From Amycolatopsis solani (GTDB lineage Bacteria > Actinomycetota > Actinomycetes > Mycobacteriales > Pseudonocardiaceae): a stretch of 64,000 nt of DNA. Below the pieces are notes generated by a model that searched no databases, had not been told where the DNA came from, and saw only the letters and a list, made by a program, of their open reading frames with translations. Location: assembly GCF_033441515.1 (NCBI RefSeq), contig NZ_JAWQJT010000001.1, forward strand, positions 744,001-808,000, in the 5' to 3' direction. Of this stretch, positions 56,390 through 64,000 are shown in pieces; position 1 is the first letter of the stretch; the number at the start of each line of letters is the position of its first letter. The translations under genes were made by a program, and so were the position numbers.

Positions 56390-57616
56390 ATGGGGCAAAG
56401 GGGAATGGGTGTGACGGTGAGGACTTCCACGCGGCGCCGGGGCGCGGCAGTGGTTCTGGGCTTGGTCGCGGTGCTCGCGCTGGGGGCGTGCAGCAGCGAA
56501 CCGACGGTGTCGGCGAGCGGCTCGTCGGGCGGGGGCCCGACGGCTTCTCCCGCGCCCTCCGCGCAGCCCGCGAAGCTGACGGTGACGCCGGCCGGTGGCG
56601 CGCAGGACGTGGCGCCCGGCGAGCCGGTGGGGGTCCAGGTCGCCGACGGCACCATCCTGTCGGTCACGCTGACGAACCCGGACGGCAAGCAGGTCCAGGG
56701 CCAGGCGTCGGCGGACAAGAAGAGCTGGAACACCACCGAGCAGCTCGGTTACGGCAAGACCTACACCTGGTCCGGCCAGGTGCAGGGCGCCGACGGCAAG
56801 AACGTCGCCATCGGGGGCGCGTTCACCACCGTCAAGCCGAAGCGCCAGATGTCGGCGAGCCTGAACGTCGGGGACGGCCAGACGTACGGCATCGCGATGC
56901 CGATCGCGCTGACCTTCCCGAGCCGCGTCACCGACAAGGCGTCCGTCGAGAAGGCGCTGTCGGTCGAGACGACACCGAAGACCGAGGGCTCGTGGGCCTG
57001 GCTGAACGGCGACACTTCGGTGCACTGGCGGCCGAAGGAGTACTTCAAGCCGAACACGCAGGTGAAGGTCAACGCCAAGATCTACGGCGTCAAGATCGGC
57101 GAGGGCACCTACGGCAAGCAGGACGTGTCGGCCACCTTCGCGATCGGCCGCTCGCAGATCGTCAAGGGCAACACCACGCAGCACACCATGCAGGTGATCC
57201 GCGACGGCCAGCAGATCGCCGACTACCCGGTGAGCTACGGCCTCGACTCCGACCCGGGCCGCGTGACGCACAGCGGCGTCCACGTCGTGATGGGCAAGCA
57301 GGCCACGTACGCGATGAGCAACCCGAAGTACCACTACGAGAACGTCGTGGTGCCGTGGGCGGTCCGGATCTCCAACAACGGCGAGTTCATCCACGGCCTG
57401 GCGGCGTCGGTCTGGGCGCAGGGCAAGAAGAACGTCTCGCACGGCTGCCTGAACCTGTCGCCGGCGCGGGCGAAGGAGTACTACGACGGCGTGCTCACCG
57501 GTGACCCGGTGGAGATCACCGGCAGCACGCAGACGCTGACCGCCAAGGACGGCGACTACAGCGACTGGACCTACGACTGGGCGAGCTGGCAGAAGCTGTC
57601 GGCCCTCGCCGGCTGA
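56390..57616 (+). CDS. L,D-transpeptidase lipoprotein
   Basis: A 408-residue enzyme that makes 3-3 crosslinks in peptidoglycan. A signal peptide with lipobox LGACSSEP is followed by two Ig-like domains (about 55-125 and 130-240) and a YkuD catalytic domain (about 250-385) with the active site HGLAASVWAQGKKNVSHGCLN, Cys353. It matches the LdtMt2 layout. ATG at 56390 has GGGGGGAGG upstream. A CRP-like site precedes it and a terminator follows. Confidence 0.91.
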   Translation: MGQRGMGVTVRTSTRRRGAAVVLGLVAVLALGACSSEPTVSASGSSGGGPTASPAPSAQPAKLTVTPAGGAQDVAPGEPVGVQVADGTILSVTLTNPDGKQVQGQASADKKSWNTTEQLGYGKTYTWSGQVQGADGKNVAIGGAFTTVKPKRQMSASLNVGDGQTYGIAMPIALTFPSRVTDKASVEKALSVETTPKTEGSWAWLNGDTSVHWRPKEYFKPNTQVKVNAKIYGVKIGEGTYGKQDVSATFAIGRSQIVKGNTTQHTMQVIRDGQQIADYPVSYGLDSDPGRVTHSGVHVVMGKQATYAMSNPKYHYENVVVPWAVRISNNGEFIHGLAASVWAQGKKNVSHGCLNLSPARAKEYYDGVLTGDPVEITGSTQTLTAKDGDYSDWTYDWASWQKLSALAG

Positions 57617-57636
57617 AGCCACTGAGGAGGACCGGG

Positions 57637-57669
57637 CGGCCGGGAAGTCCATCGCGGGCTTCCCGGCCG
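57637..57669 (+). terminator. Terminator after the L,D-transpeptidase gene
   Basis: CGGCCGGGAAG and CTTCCCGGCCG (11-base perfect arms) around an 11-base loop, followed by TTCGTGTTT. Confidence 0.65.
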
Positions 57670-57787
57670 TTCGTGTTTCGCCGCGGTGTTTTCCCCAGAA
57701 TCCGATGCAACCCCGGCGCGCACCCACCGCATGAGTACGGGCAGAGGCGCGACGATCCCGGTCGCGTCCGCGAGAAGAGGAGCTGTC

Positions 57788-58075
57788 TTGCGTATCCGCA
57801 TCGCCCTGACCCTCGGCGCGCTCGTGCTCGCCGGTGGTGCCCTGTCCGGTGGCATCGCGCTGGCCGACCAGGCGCCCCCGACCACCGCGCGGCCCACTGA
57901 GGCCCCGTCCGCGGTCCCGACGGCCACCCGCGCCCCGCAGCCGCCGTCCGCCGCTCCGGCGCCGCGTGAGACGACCCGGGCCGCCCGCCCGGCGCAGGCG
58001 CCGCGCGTTCCGCGTGCCGTGCCCGCCGGCCCGACCGGTGACCTGCACCTGCCGGCCATCGAGGTGGCCCGGTAA
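57788..58075 (+). CDS. Small secreted Pro/Ala-rich protein
   Basis: A 95-residue protein. TTG at 57788 is chosen because AGAGGAG sits 7 bases before it and it starts the signal peptide (RIRIALTLGALVLAGGALSGGIALA). The rest is Pro/Ala/Thr-rich; ATRAPQPPSA occurs here and also in the protein encoded at 58637, across the sigma gene. First gene of a three-gene unit with the sigma factor. Confidence 0.6.
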   Translation: MRIRIALTLGALVLAGGALSGGIALADQAPPTTARPTEAPSAVPTATRAPQPPSAAPAPRETTRAARPAQAPRVPRAVPAGPTGDLHLPAIEVAR

Positions 58076-58079
58076 CCAG

Positions 58080-58631
58080 GTGATCTCCCGCTCCCGTCCG
58101 TCGACCGGGCCGGGCTCGCCGTGGGACGGCGAGTTCGCCCGGTACTTCGGCGAGCGCGCGCACAGCCTGCGGTCGACCGCCTTCCTGCTCTGCGGGGACT
58201 GGCACCAGGCCGAGGACCTCACGCAGGCCGCGCTGCTCAAGCTGTACCTCGCCTGGCCGAGGCTGTCGCGCCACGACGCCTTGGACGCCTACGCCCGCAA
58301 GGTCGTGCTCCGCACGTTCCTCGCCGAGCACCGGCGCAGCAGGTGGAAGCGGGAGCGGCTCACCGACACCCCGCCGGAGCTCCCGGCGGGACCGGCCGCG
58401 AGCGACCAGGACGAACTCGTCCGGCAGGCTCTGGCCGTACTGGCTCCGAAGCAGCGCGCCGTGCTGGTGCTGCGGTACTTCGAGGACCTGAGCGTCGAGG
58501 AGACGGCGAAGGCGCTCGGCTGCAGCACCGGCACGGTGAAGAGCCAGGCCTCCCGCGGCCTGGCGACGCTGCGCAACCGGCTCGGCCCGCACTACGCGCT
58601 GACCTTCAGCGCGACCACAGAGGGGAGGTGA
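58080..58631 (+). CDS. SigE-family RNA polymerase sigma factor
   Basis: A 183-residue ECF-type sigma factor. Region 2 (LRSTAFLLCGDWHQAEDLTQAALLKLYLAW) and region 4 (LAPKQRAVLVLRYFEDLSVEETAKALGCSTGTVKSQASR) are complete. The SigE-type group is typical of actinomycetes. GTG at 58080 lies 4 bases after the previous stop. The next gene encodes a membrane-anchored protein and may be its anti-sigma partner. Confidence 0.9.
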   Translation: MISRSRPSTGPGSPWDGEFARYFGERAHSLRSTAFLLCGDWHQAEDLTQAALLKLYLAWPRLSRHDALDAYARKVVLRTFLAEHRRSRWKRERLTDTPPELPAGPAASDQDELVRQALAVLAPKQRAVLVLRYFEDLSVEETAKALGCSTGTVKSQASRGLATLRNRLGPHYALTFSATTEGR

Positions 58632-58636
58632 CGAAC

Positions 58637-59104
58637 ATGGACCCCGAAGACGACGTCCGCGCGTACCTGACCGGCGCGGCCGGTGGCGCGCAGCCGCCGA
58701 TGCGCCTCGAAGCCGCCGACGTGATCGAGCGCGGCGGCCGGGTCCGGCGGCGGCGCAAGCGGCTCGCCGTGGCGAGCACCTCGGCCGCGACGGCGGTCGT
58801 CCTGGCGGTGGCCGGTTTCCTGGCCGGTCACCGCGCCGGGCCGCCGGAGCCGGTGCAGCCCGCCGGCCCGGGACTGTCCACGATCGGCACCAGCTCCCCC
58901 GCGCCGTCGCCCGAGGTCGCCCCGCCGACGTCGATCGGGCCGCCCACGGCCGAGCCGGGCCGCACGCCGGCGCGCGCCACGCGGGCCCCGCAGCCGCCGT
59001 CGGCGGGCCGGGCGACGCAGCGGTCGGCGCCGAGCACCACCCGTCCCTCCTCGGAGCCGACCGAAACGGTCCCGCAACCGCCGGTGGCGAGCACGTCCCG
59101 CTAG
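58637..59104 (+). CDS. Membrane-anchored protein next to the sigma factor (possible anti-sigma)
   Basis: A 155-residue protein. Cytosolic N end (DPEDDVRAYLTGAAGGAQPPMRLEAADVIERGG, about 35 residues), a membrane helix (STSAATAVVLAVAGFLAGH) and a Pro/Thr/Ser-rich outer part with ATRAPQPPSA. This is the shape of a simple anti-sigma factor, but no ZAS Cys/His motif is present. ATG at 58637 is chosen with GGGGAGG upstream. Confidence 0.62.
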   Translation: MDPEDDVRAYLTGAAGGAQPPMRLEAADVIERGGRVRRRRKRLAVASTSAATAVVLAVAGFLAGHRAGPPEPVQPAGPGLSTIGTSSPAPSPEVAPPTSIGPPTAEPGRTPARATRAPQPPSAGRATQRSAPSTTRPSSEPTETVPQPPVASTSR

Positions 59105-59272
59105 CGTTTCCGCAGCTCAGGGCACGTGGCGCAGATCACCGCGCGATGGTGGGTTTCCGACGAAATACCCGAGCTGCCCGTGGCGATATGCCCTGTGGTG
59201 TTCCGATCGGACGCCGGACAACTGCTCAGCCGGACGCTTCGCCGCCGGCCCGAGAAACCGAGGAGGAAGCAC

Positions 59273-59380
59273 ATGGTGCTCGCCGCATTGATCGTCGAAA
59301 CCGGAATCGCTGTCGTCATCGCGGGCTCGCTCGCCGCTTGGTCCCGCAAGCGCTTCACTCCTCGGAACGAAGCGAACTGA
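59273..59380 (+). CDS. 35-residue membrane peptide
   Basis: ATG at 59273 has GGAGGAAGCAC directly before it and encodes MVLAALIVETGIAVVIAGSL followed by AAWSRKRFTPRNEAN: one membrane helix and a basic tail. A longer frame from 59126 is possible but the ribosome-binding site supports the short form. A terminator follows. Function unknown. Confidence 0.5.
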   Translation: MVLAALIVETGIAVVIAGSLAAWSRKRFTPRNEAN

Positions 59381-59391
59381 CCCCAGCGCAC

Positions 59392-59429
59392 ACGTGTGCC
59401 CCGCCCGGTGATCCGGGCGGGGCACACGT
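59392..59429. terminator. Strong bidirectional terminator
   Basis: ACGTGTGCCCCGCCCGG and its complement (17-base perfect arms) flank TGAT. It lies between the plus-strand peptide gene and the minus-strand transporter gene, whose stop is at 59445. Confidence 0.8.
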
Positions 59430-59444
59430 CTGTCCGGCGGTCGT

Positions 59445-60815
59445 TCAGCGCTGAGCGGCCGCGGAGGTCAGCTTTCCCGTGTTGTCTTCGGTGTCGATCT
59501 GTTCCATCGGCACCTGCGAGGTCTCCGGGATCTTGATGATCGGGATGATCGCGATCAGCGCCGCCGCCATCAGGTAGTACGCCGGCCAGTCCTCGTTGCC
59601 GGTGCTCTTGATCAACGCCGTCACGATGACACCGCACGTACCACCGAACAGCGACGTCGAGATGTTGTAGCCGATCGCGAACGAGCCGTAGCGCACCCGC
59701 GTCGGGAACATCGCCGGGAACGTCGAGCCGATCACGGCGAGCATGAGCACCAGCAGGAGCGCCACGATCAGGAAGCCGACGAAGAGCCAGAAGATGCTCC
59801 CGGACTGCATCAGCTTCAAGCTCGGCCAGCTCAGCACCAGGAACCCGATGGCCGCGGTGAGCAGCAGCGGTTTCCGGCCGATCCGGTCGGACAGCGCGCC
59901 GAGCGGGATGATGATCGCCATCTGGATGACTTCGACGGCGATGATGATCAGCGTCGACGTGTTGTCGTTGATCTTCAGCGTGTCCGTGAAGTACGTCGGC
60001 ATCGTCGTCAACAGCAGGTAGTCCGCGACGTTCAGCAGCAGCACGATGCCGATCAGGTTGAGGATCATCCGCCAGTTGCGGACGAAGATCTCCTTCAGCG
60101 GCGCCTTCTTCGGGGCTTCGCCCGCGGCCTCCATCCGGCGGAACTCGGGGGTGTCCTCGAGCTTGTTCCGCAGGTAGAGCCCGATCAGGCCGAGCGGCAG
60201 CGCGACGAAGAACGGGATCCGCCAGCCCCAGGCGTCGACCTGGTCGGCCGACAAGGACAGCGTCACCGACAGCACCACCAGGTTGCCGAGCACGTAGCCG
60301 GCCAGCGTGCCGAGTTCGAGGAAGCTGCCGAAGAAGCCACGGCGTTTCGTCGGTGAGTACTCGGCGATGAACGTCGCCGCTCCGCCGTATTCACCACCGG
60401 TCGAGAAGCCCTGGATGATCCGGAGCAGCAGGATCGCGATCGGGGCCGCGATGCCCATGCTGTAGCCGCCGGAGTACGTCGGCAGGACGCCGACCAGGAA
60501 GGTGCAGCCCGACATCAGCAGGATCGTGATGGCGAGGACCCGCTTGCGGCCGAGCTTGTCGCCGAGCGGGCCGAAGAACGCCCCGCCGAACGGCCGCACG
60601 ATGAACCCGACCGCGAGCAGGGCCAGCGACTTGAGGACCGCGTTGCCTTCCCCGGGGAAGAACAGCGTGCCGATGCTGGTGGCGATCGCGCCCGAGGTGA
60701 AGACGCCGTAGTCGTACCACTCGGTCGCGTTGCCCATGGCCGAAGCCCAGACGGCCCGTTTGACGGTTCTCTCGTCCGCTGTCGGTTTGTCCGTCGTTGC
60801 TGCTGGTTCGCTCAT
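59445..60815 (-). CDS. MHS-family major facilitator transporter
   Basis: A 456-residue, 12-helix transporter of the metabolite:H+ symporter group (ProP/ShiA/KgtP type). Family motifs: GNATEWYDYGVFTSGAIATSIG near residue 30, GPLGDKLGRKRVLAI in loop 2-3 (the MFS A motif), RIIQGFSTGGEYGGAATFIAEYSP near residue 150, and ELGTLAGYVLGN. The substrate is likely an organic acid, betaine or proline. GGAGGACGTCGCCGGC precedes the ATG. Confidence 0.9.
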   Translation of the reverse strand: MSEPAATTDKPTADERTVKRAVWASAMGNATEWYDYGVFTSGAIATSIGTLFFPGEGNAVLKSLALLAVGFIVRPFGGAFFGPLGDKLGRKRVLAITILLMSGCTFLVGVLPTYSGGYSMGIAAPIAILLLRIIQGFSTGGEYGGAATFIAEYSPTKRRGFFGSFLELGTLAGYVLGNLVVLSVTLSLSADQVDAWGWRIPFFVALPLGLIGLYLRNKLEDTPEFRRMEAAGEAPKKAPLKEIFVRNWRMILNLIGIVLLLNVADYLLLTTMPTYFTDTLKINDNTSTLIIIAVEVIQMAIIIPLGALSDRIGRKPLLLTAAIGFLVLSWPSLKLMQSGSIFWLFVGFLIVALLLVLMLAVIGSTFPAMFPTRVRYGSFAIGYNISTSLFGGTCGVIVTALIKSTGNEDWPAYYLMAAALIAIIPIIKIPETSQVPMEQIDTEDNTGKLTSAAAQR

Positions 60816-61004
60816 GCCGGCGACGTCCTCCTCCGCACAGTGCCCACTGGGCCGTTCGAGCTCATCGGCCCAGTCTTGACCGGGTTTCGCAGGTCGGCAG
60901 TCTGAGCCGCCAATCTTCTACGGTGGGGAACTTTCCGGCTACTGAGAGATGTAGGTCCCCGGTACCCCGGCCGGGCCGGACGCGACCCCGGCCTACTCGC
61001 CGGT

Positions 61005-61010
61005 TAACGT
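61005..61010 (+). promoter_or_regulatory. Leaderless -10 (TAACGT) for the thioesterase gene
   Basis: TAACGT followed by 6 bases and ATG at 61017. No Shine-Dalgarno sequence. Confidence 0.55.
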
Positions 61011-61016
61011 CAGCGC

Positions 61017-61610
61017 ATGAGTCGTGTTTCTCAACCCTGGCCGCCGGTGGCGGTGGAGCCCGCGGTCCCGCACCCCAAGGCGCCGGCGCCGGGCACCGAG
61101 CTCGGTGTCCACTTCGCGGAATGCTTCGGGTGCGGCGACGAGGCCGACGCGGGGCTGCACCTGCGCTCGACCGTCGGCGAAGGCCAGGTCGTGCGCTCGC
61201 GGTTCACCGTCACCGCCGCCCACCAGGGCGCGCCCGGCCTCGCCCACGGCGGCCTGCTGGCCTGCGCGTTCGACGAGGCCCTCGGCTCGGCGGTCGGCAA
61301 CCTGATGCGCCGCCCGGCGGTGACCGGGAAGCTCGAGACGGACTTCCGCCGTCCGGTCCCGGTCGGTTCGACGCTGTACATCGAGACCCGGCTGGACGGC
61401 ATCGCCGGCCGCAAGATCTACGTCAGCGCGGACGGCCGCCTCGACGCCGAGGACGGCCGGATCGCGGTCAGCGCCCGCGCGCTGTTCGTCGTCGTCGGCT
61501 TCGAGCACTTCAGCACCCACGGCGACCCCGAGGCGCTGGAGAAGCTGGCCGCGCAGCACGAGAAGAACCAGCGCGAACGCGCGGAACGCGACTGGGAGAT
61601 CAACCCCTGA
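61017..61610 (+). CDS. PaaI-type hotdog thioesterase
   Basis: A 197-residue hotdog protein. ECFGCGDEADAGLHL at about residue 37 and HQGAPGLAHGGLLACAFDEALG (about residues 64-86), with the family HGG and the acidic residue after it, match the PaaI/DUF4442 group. It splits acyl-CoA thioesters. Leaderless start. Its stop lies in the palindrome shared with the pknG stop. Confidence 0.85.
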   Translation: MSRVSQPWPPVAVEPAVPHPKAPAPGTELGVHFAECFGCGDEADAGLHLRSTVGEGQVVRSRFTVTAAHQGAPGLAHGGLLACAFDEALGSAVGNLMRRPAVTGKLETDFRRPVPVGSTLYIETRLDGIAGRKIYVSADGRLDAEDGRIAVSARALFVVVGFEHFSTHGDPEALEKLAAQHEKNQRERAERDWEINP

Positions 61611-61642
61611 GCGTCACTTTCGTACCGAAAGTGACGCTCAGG
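61606..61642. terminator. Palindromic terminator shared by two stop codons
   Basis: CCTGAGCGTCACTTTCG and its complement (17-base arms) flank TAC. TGA of the thioesterase (61608-61610) and of pknG (61638-61640 minus) are both inside the stem. Confidence 0.75.
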
Positions 61643-64000
61643 TGAGGGTGCGGGGGCGGATCGCGTTGGCCCGGTCGACCAGCTCGACGCGCTGCTCGAC
61701 CGTGCCGGCCAGCCGCGCCAGGGCCCGGTAGCACCGCTCCAGGCCGAACCGCAGCTCACGCTCCTCGAGCGCGCAGCCCAGGACCCGCGCGCCCGGCGTC
61801 GGCCGTCCTCCCTTGAGCCATTCGTGCGCGGCTTCGAGCACGTTCGCGGTGAGCCGGGTGCGGCGCTCGATGTCCAGGCGGAGCCGTTCGAGCCGGGCCG
61901 ACGCGTCGAGCAGGTCGTGCTCGGTCACCGGGGTCTCGCGGCCCTTGGCCTTGGTCACCGTCGTCTTGATCTTGATCGCGGCGACCTGCGCGTCGACGTA
62001 GTGGGTGGACGACGGCGGCACGGTCTCGAGCACCTCGACCGCGCTCGAGCGGGCCCCCTGCGCCAGGTACACGCGGGCGAGGCCGAACGCGGCGCTGACG
62101 TAGGTGCGGTCGGTCCGCCAGACCAGCTCGTAGAACCGCGCGGCGGCGAAGTAGTCGCCGACGCCTTCGGCGCTGACCCCGAGCGCGAGCTTCGGTGCGG
62201 CCTCGCCGGGCAGGTCGTCGTACACCGCTTCGAACGCGACGTGCGCGACCCGCGAGCGGCCGCCGGCCAGCTCGATCAGGCCGCGGTACCAGTCGATCCG
62301 CCAGTCGTGCGGGAACCCGTTCTTGATCGCCAGGTACTGCGCGGCCTGCAGCTGCCGCTGCGCCTCCGCCAGCTCGCCCAGCTCGATCCGGGCGCGCACG
62401 ATCCGGAGCCGGACCTCGATCGACTCCCGCGGCGCGCCCGAGAGGGCCTCGATGGCGCCGCGCGGTTCGAGCGTGGTGGTCGTGGCGAGCACGCCGGCGG
62501 CCGGGTCGTCCGTGTCGACCTGCGGGATCGGCAGGCCGGCGACGACCTCGTCGGCCCCGGGCAGCGGCACGCTGGCGCCGGCCTCCGGCACGACCAGCTG
62601 GACGCCGAACGTGCGGGTCTCCGGGCCGAACACGGTGGACGCGCCGGGCCGCGGCTTGCCGGTGCCGAGCGCCATGATCTCTCGCAGCACCCCGGTGAGC
62701 TGGTCGGCCATCTCCTCGGCGGTGAGGAACCGCCGGTCCGGGTCGGCGTGCGTCGCGCGTCGCAGGAACCGGTGGTAGGAACCGAAGAGCGCGAACAGCG
62801 GGACCGCGTCCGGGCCGGGCAGCGTCGTCTTGAACTTGGTGGTGTAGCCGGTGAACTCGAAGCTGAGCACGGCGAGCGTGCGCCCGACGGTGAACAGGTC
62901 CGACGCGACCGAGGCGCCCTGCGTCGGCAGTTCCGGTGCGCTGTAACCGGTGGTGAAGAACAGCGGGCTCTCGTAGTCGTCGGTGCGGCGGACCGCGCCC
63001 AGGTCGATCAGCTTCAGCTGCTCGTTGGTCTGGATGACGTTGTCCGGCTTGAGGTCGCAGTAGAGCAGGCCCTGGCTGTGCAGATAGCCCATGGCGGGCA
63101 GGATTTCCAGCCCGTACGCGATGACCTGGCCGATCGGCAACGGCTCCGGGCGGCGGCTTTCCCGGTGGTGCGCCAGCGCGAGCTGCCGCAGCGACTGGCC
63201 GCCGACGTACTCCATGACGATGTAGCCGACGGTCGTGCCGCTGTGCGCGTCCGGGTGCTGCACGAAGTTGTGGATCTTGACGATGTTCGGGTGCTCGACC
63301 TCGGCGAGGAACCGCTGCTCGTTGGCCGCGGCCGCCATCGCCGTCGCGTCACCGGTGTCGATCAGTCCTTTGAGGACGACCCAGCGGTCGCTGACGTTGT
63401 GGTCCTGCGCCAGGTAGATCCAGCCGAGCCCGCCGTAGGCGATGGCGCCGAGCACTTCGTACTGGCCGCCGACGAGTTCGTTCGGCTGCAGCTTCGGGAG
63501 GAACGAGAACGGCGTGGCGCAGTTCTCGCACTTCCCTTCCGGCGAACCGGGTTTGCCGTCCTTGCCGCGGCCGACCTTCGCGCCGCAGTTGCCGCAGAAG
63601 CGCTTTTCCTCCGACACCACGGGGTTCGTCAGCACCGCCGACGCGGGGTCGCGCGCGGGCACCGGCGGAACCTCGACCAGCCCGGCGCCGAGCCGGCCGC
63701 GGCGCGACCGCGATGTCCGCGAGGACGTCCGCCGCGAGGTGCCGGGGAACGAGCCGGACCGCGAGTCCGAGCCGCTGCCGGTTCCCGTGCCGGTGCCGGT
63801 TCCGGTGTGCCGTCCTTCGCTGCTGCGTTCGGGCAGCACGCTTTCGGTGCCCGGGTCGGGCAGCGGCGTGCCGGGGCCGGTGTCGGGCCGCGGTGCCGGC
63901 GGCATGATGCTCTGGGTTTCCGGCGCCGGGGACGCGAGCACGCTCGTCAGCTGCGGCTCGTCGGGCTGCGGCGGTCGGACGGACGGCGTCCGCGCCGGCT
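61638..64000 (-). CDS. pknG: PknG-type serine/threonine protein kinase, 5' end beyond the window
   Basis: At least 787 residues; the frame is still open at base 64000. From about residue 120 a rubredoxin-like Cys pattern (FCGNCGAKVGRG ... CENCATPFSF) is followed by a kinase domain: ALEILP...DLKPDNVI (catalytic HRD replaced by LLYCDLKPDNVI), LIDLGAVRR (DFG replaced by DLG), and GGQYEVLGAIAYGGLGWIYLA as the nucleotide loop. The rest has TPR-like helices. These are the changes known in PknG. It regulates glutamate/2-oxoglutarate metabolism via GarA/OdhI. The usual partners glnX and glnH would lie outside. Confidence 0.9.
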   Translation of the reverse strand, partial: PARTPSVRPPQPDEPQLTSVLASPAPETQSIMPPAPRPDTGPGTPLPDPGTESVLPERSSEGRHTGTGTGTGTGSGSDSRSGSFPGTSRRTSSRTSRSRRGRLGAGLVEVPPVPARDPASAVLTNPVVSEEKRFCGNCGAKVGRGKDGKPGSPEGKCENCATPFSFLPKLQPNELVGGQYEVLGAIAYGGLGWIYLAQDHNVSDRWVVLKGLIDTGDATAMAAAANEQRFLAEVEHPNIVKIHNFVQHPDAHSGTTVGYIVMEYVGGQSLRQLALAHHRESRRPEPLPIGQVIAYGLEILPAMGYLHSQGLLYCDLKPDNVIQTNEQLKLIDLGAVRRTDDYESPLFFTTGYSAPELPTQGASVASDLFTVGRTLAVLSFEFTGYTTKFKTTLPGPDAVPLFALFGSYHRFLRRATHADPDRRFLTAEEMADQLTGVLREIMALGTGKPRPGASTVFGPETRTFGVQLVVPEAGASVPLPGADEVVAGLPIPQVDTDDPAAGVLATTTTLEPRGAIEALSGAPRESIEVRLRIVRARIELGELAEAQRQLQAAQYLAIKNGFPHDWRIDWYRGLIELAGGRSRVAHVAFEAVYDDLPGEAAPKLALGVSAEGVGDYFAAARFYELVWRTDRTYVSAAFGLARVYLAQGARSSAVEVLETVPPSSTHYVDAQVAAIKIKTTVTKAKGRETPVTEHDLLDASARLERLRLDIERRTRLTANVLEAAHEWLKGGRPTPGARVLGCALEERELRFGLERCYRALARLAGTVEQRVELVDRANAIRPRTLT

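Noticed and set aside
1..64000. CRISPR arrays, insertion sequences, prophage or integrase genes
   Set aside because: No regular short repeats with unique spacers and no transposase, integrase or phage structural genes were recognised; the 58-base tandem repeats have no spacers.

Overview
The window is about 72% GC, densely coded on both strands, with ATGA/GTGA start-stop overlaps inside operons and many leaderless starts (a TAnnnT-like hexamer 6-8 bases before ATG or GTG). This is an actinobacterial chromosome. An hbhA locus in the mycobacterial order, an Scr1-type XRE/DUF5753 regulator with a DUF397 gene, clustered S-adenosyl methyltransferases of the DUF574 type, a SigE-family sigma factor, an L,D-transpeptidase and a PknG kinase point to Pseudonocardiaceae. 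Amycolatopsis is a reasonable guess for the genus, but it is an inference from gene content only.

Layout. 1-6.5 kb: a FAD flavoprotein fused to HEAT repeats, a MarR regulator, a methyltransferase, and a divergent quaternary-amine ABC importer (solute-binding lipoprotein plus two permeases) with no ATPase beside it. 6.6-11.1 kb: a tightly overlapped operon YbaK-type deacylase > ornithine-cyclodeaminase-like dehydrogenase > HAL-like ammonia-lyase with an SSG instead of ASG cofactor motif; then DUF2516, hbhA and an XRE regulator behind a palindromic operator. 11.2-19.1 kb: PCMT-like methyltransferase, a zinc-ribbon P-loop protein, VOC and CGNR proteins, DUF445, an aminotransferase and a large secreted low-complexity protein. 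The convergent gap 14.3-14.9 kb holds five 58-base tandem repeats, a 26-base-arm palindrome and a cluster of DnaA-box-like sites.

19.1-28.8 kb: a small unlisted gene with a strong terminator, a MocR regulator (YczR-like) divergent from a YczE-like membrane protein, a two-gene HTH/Clp-N unit, a PP2C phosphatase, a DUF998 membrane protein that runs antisense into a D-cysteine desulfhydrase-like gene, and an amidase-TetR-MpaB operon under a perfect palindrome. 28.2-33.3 kb: a CGNR regulator divergent from a fluoroacetate-dehalogenase-like hydrolase, then a four-gene envelope cluster of unknown role. 33.4-37.8 kb: DUF397, small Pseudonocardiaceae proteins, three methyltransferase genes (one frameshifted) and the Scr1-type regulator.

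38-46 kb: MBL hydrolase, 6-phosphogluconate dehydrogenase, a second (fused) HTH/Clp-N gene, ferredoxin reductase, IclR regulator, NIPSNAP, a MetE-like enzyme and a xanthine/uracil permease. 46-53 kb: rhomboid-like protein, a PAS-GGDEF-EAL c-di-GMP enzyme, arylamine N-acetyltransferase, YCII protein, and an orphan 462-residue protein. 53-64 kb: tRNA-Glu, tRNA-Asp and tRNA-Phe, an SCO6745-like protein, cspA, L,D-transpeptidase, a sigma-factor triad, small membrane peptides, an MHS-type transporter, a PaaI thioesterase and the 3' part of pknG.

The most interesting unlisted signal is shared by the two HTH/Clp-N loci 19 kb apart. Both have two GTCAAC/GTTGAC inverted repeats placed over the -35 and -10 of a leaderless promoter of the same geometry, which suggests one self-regulating stress circuit present in a split and a fused version.
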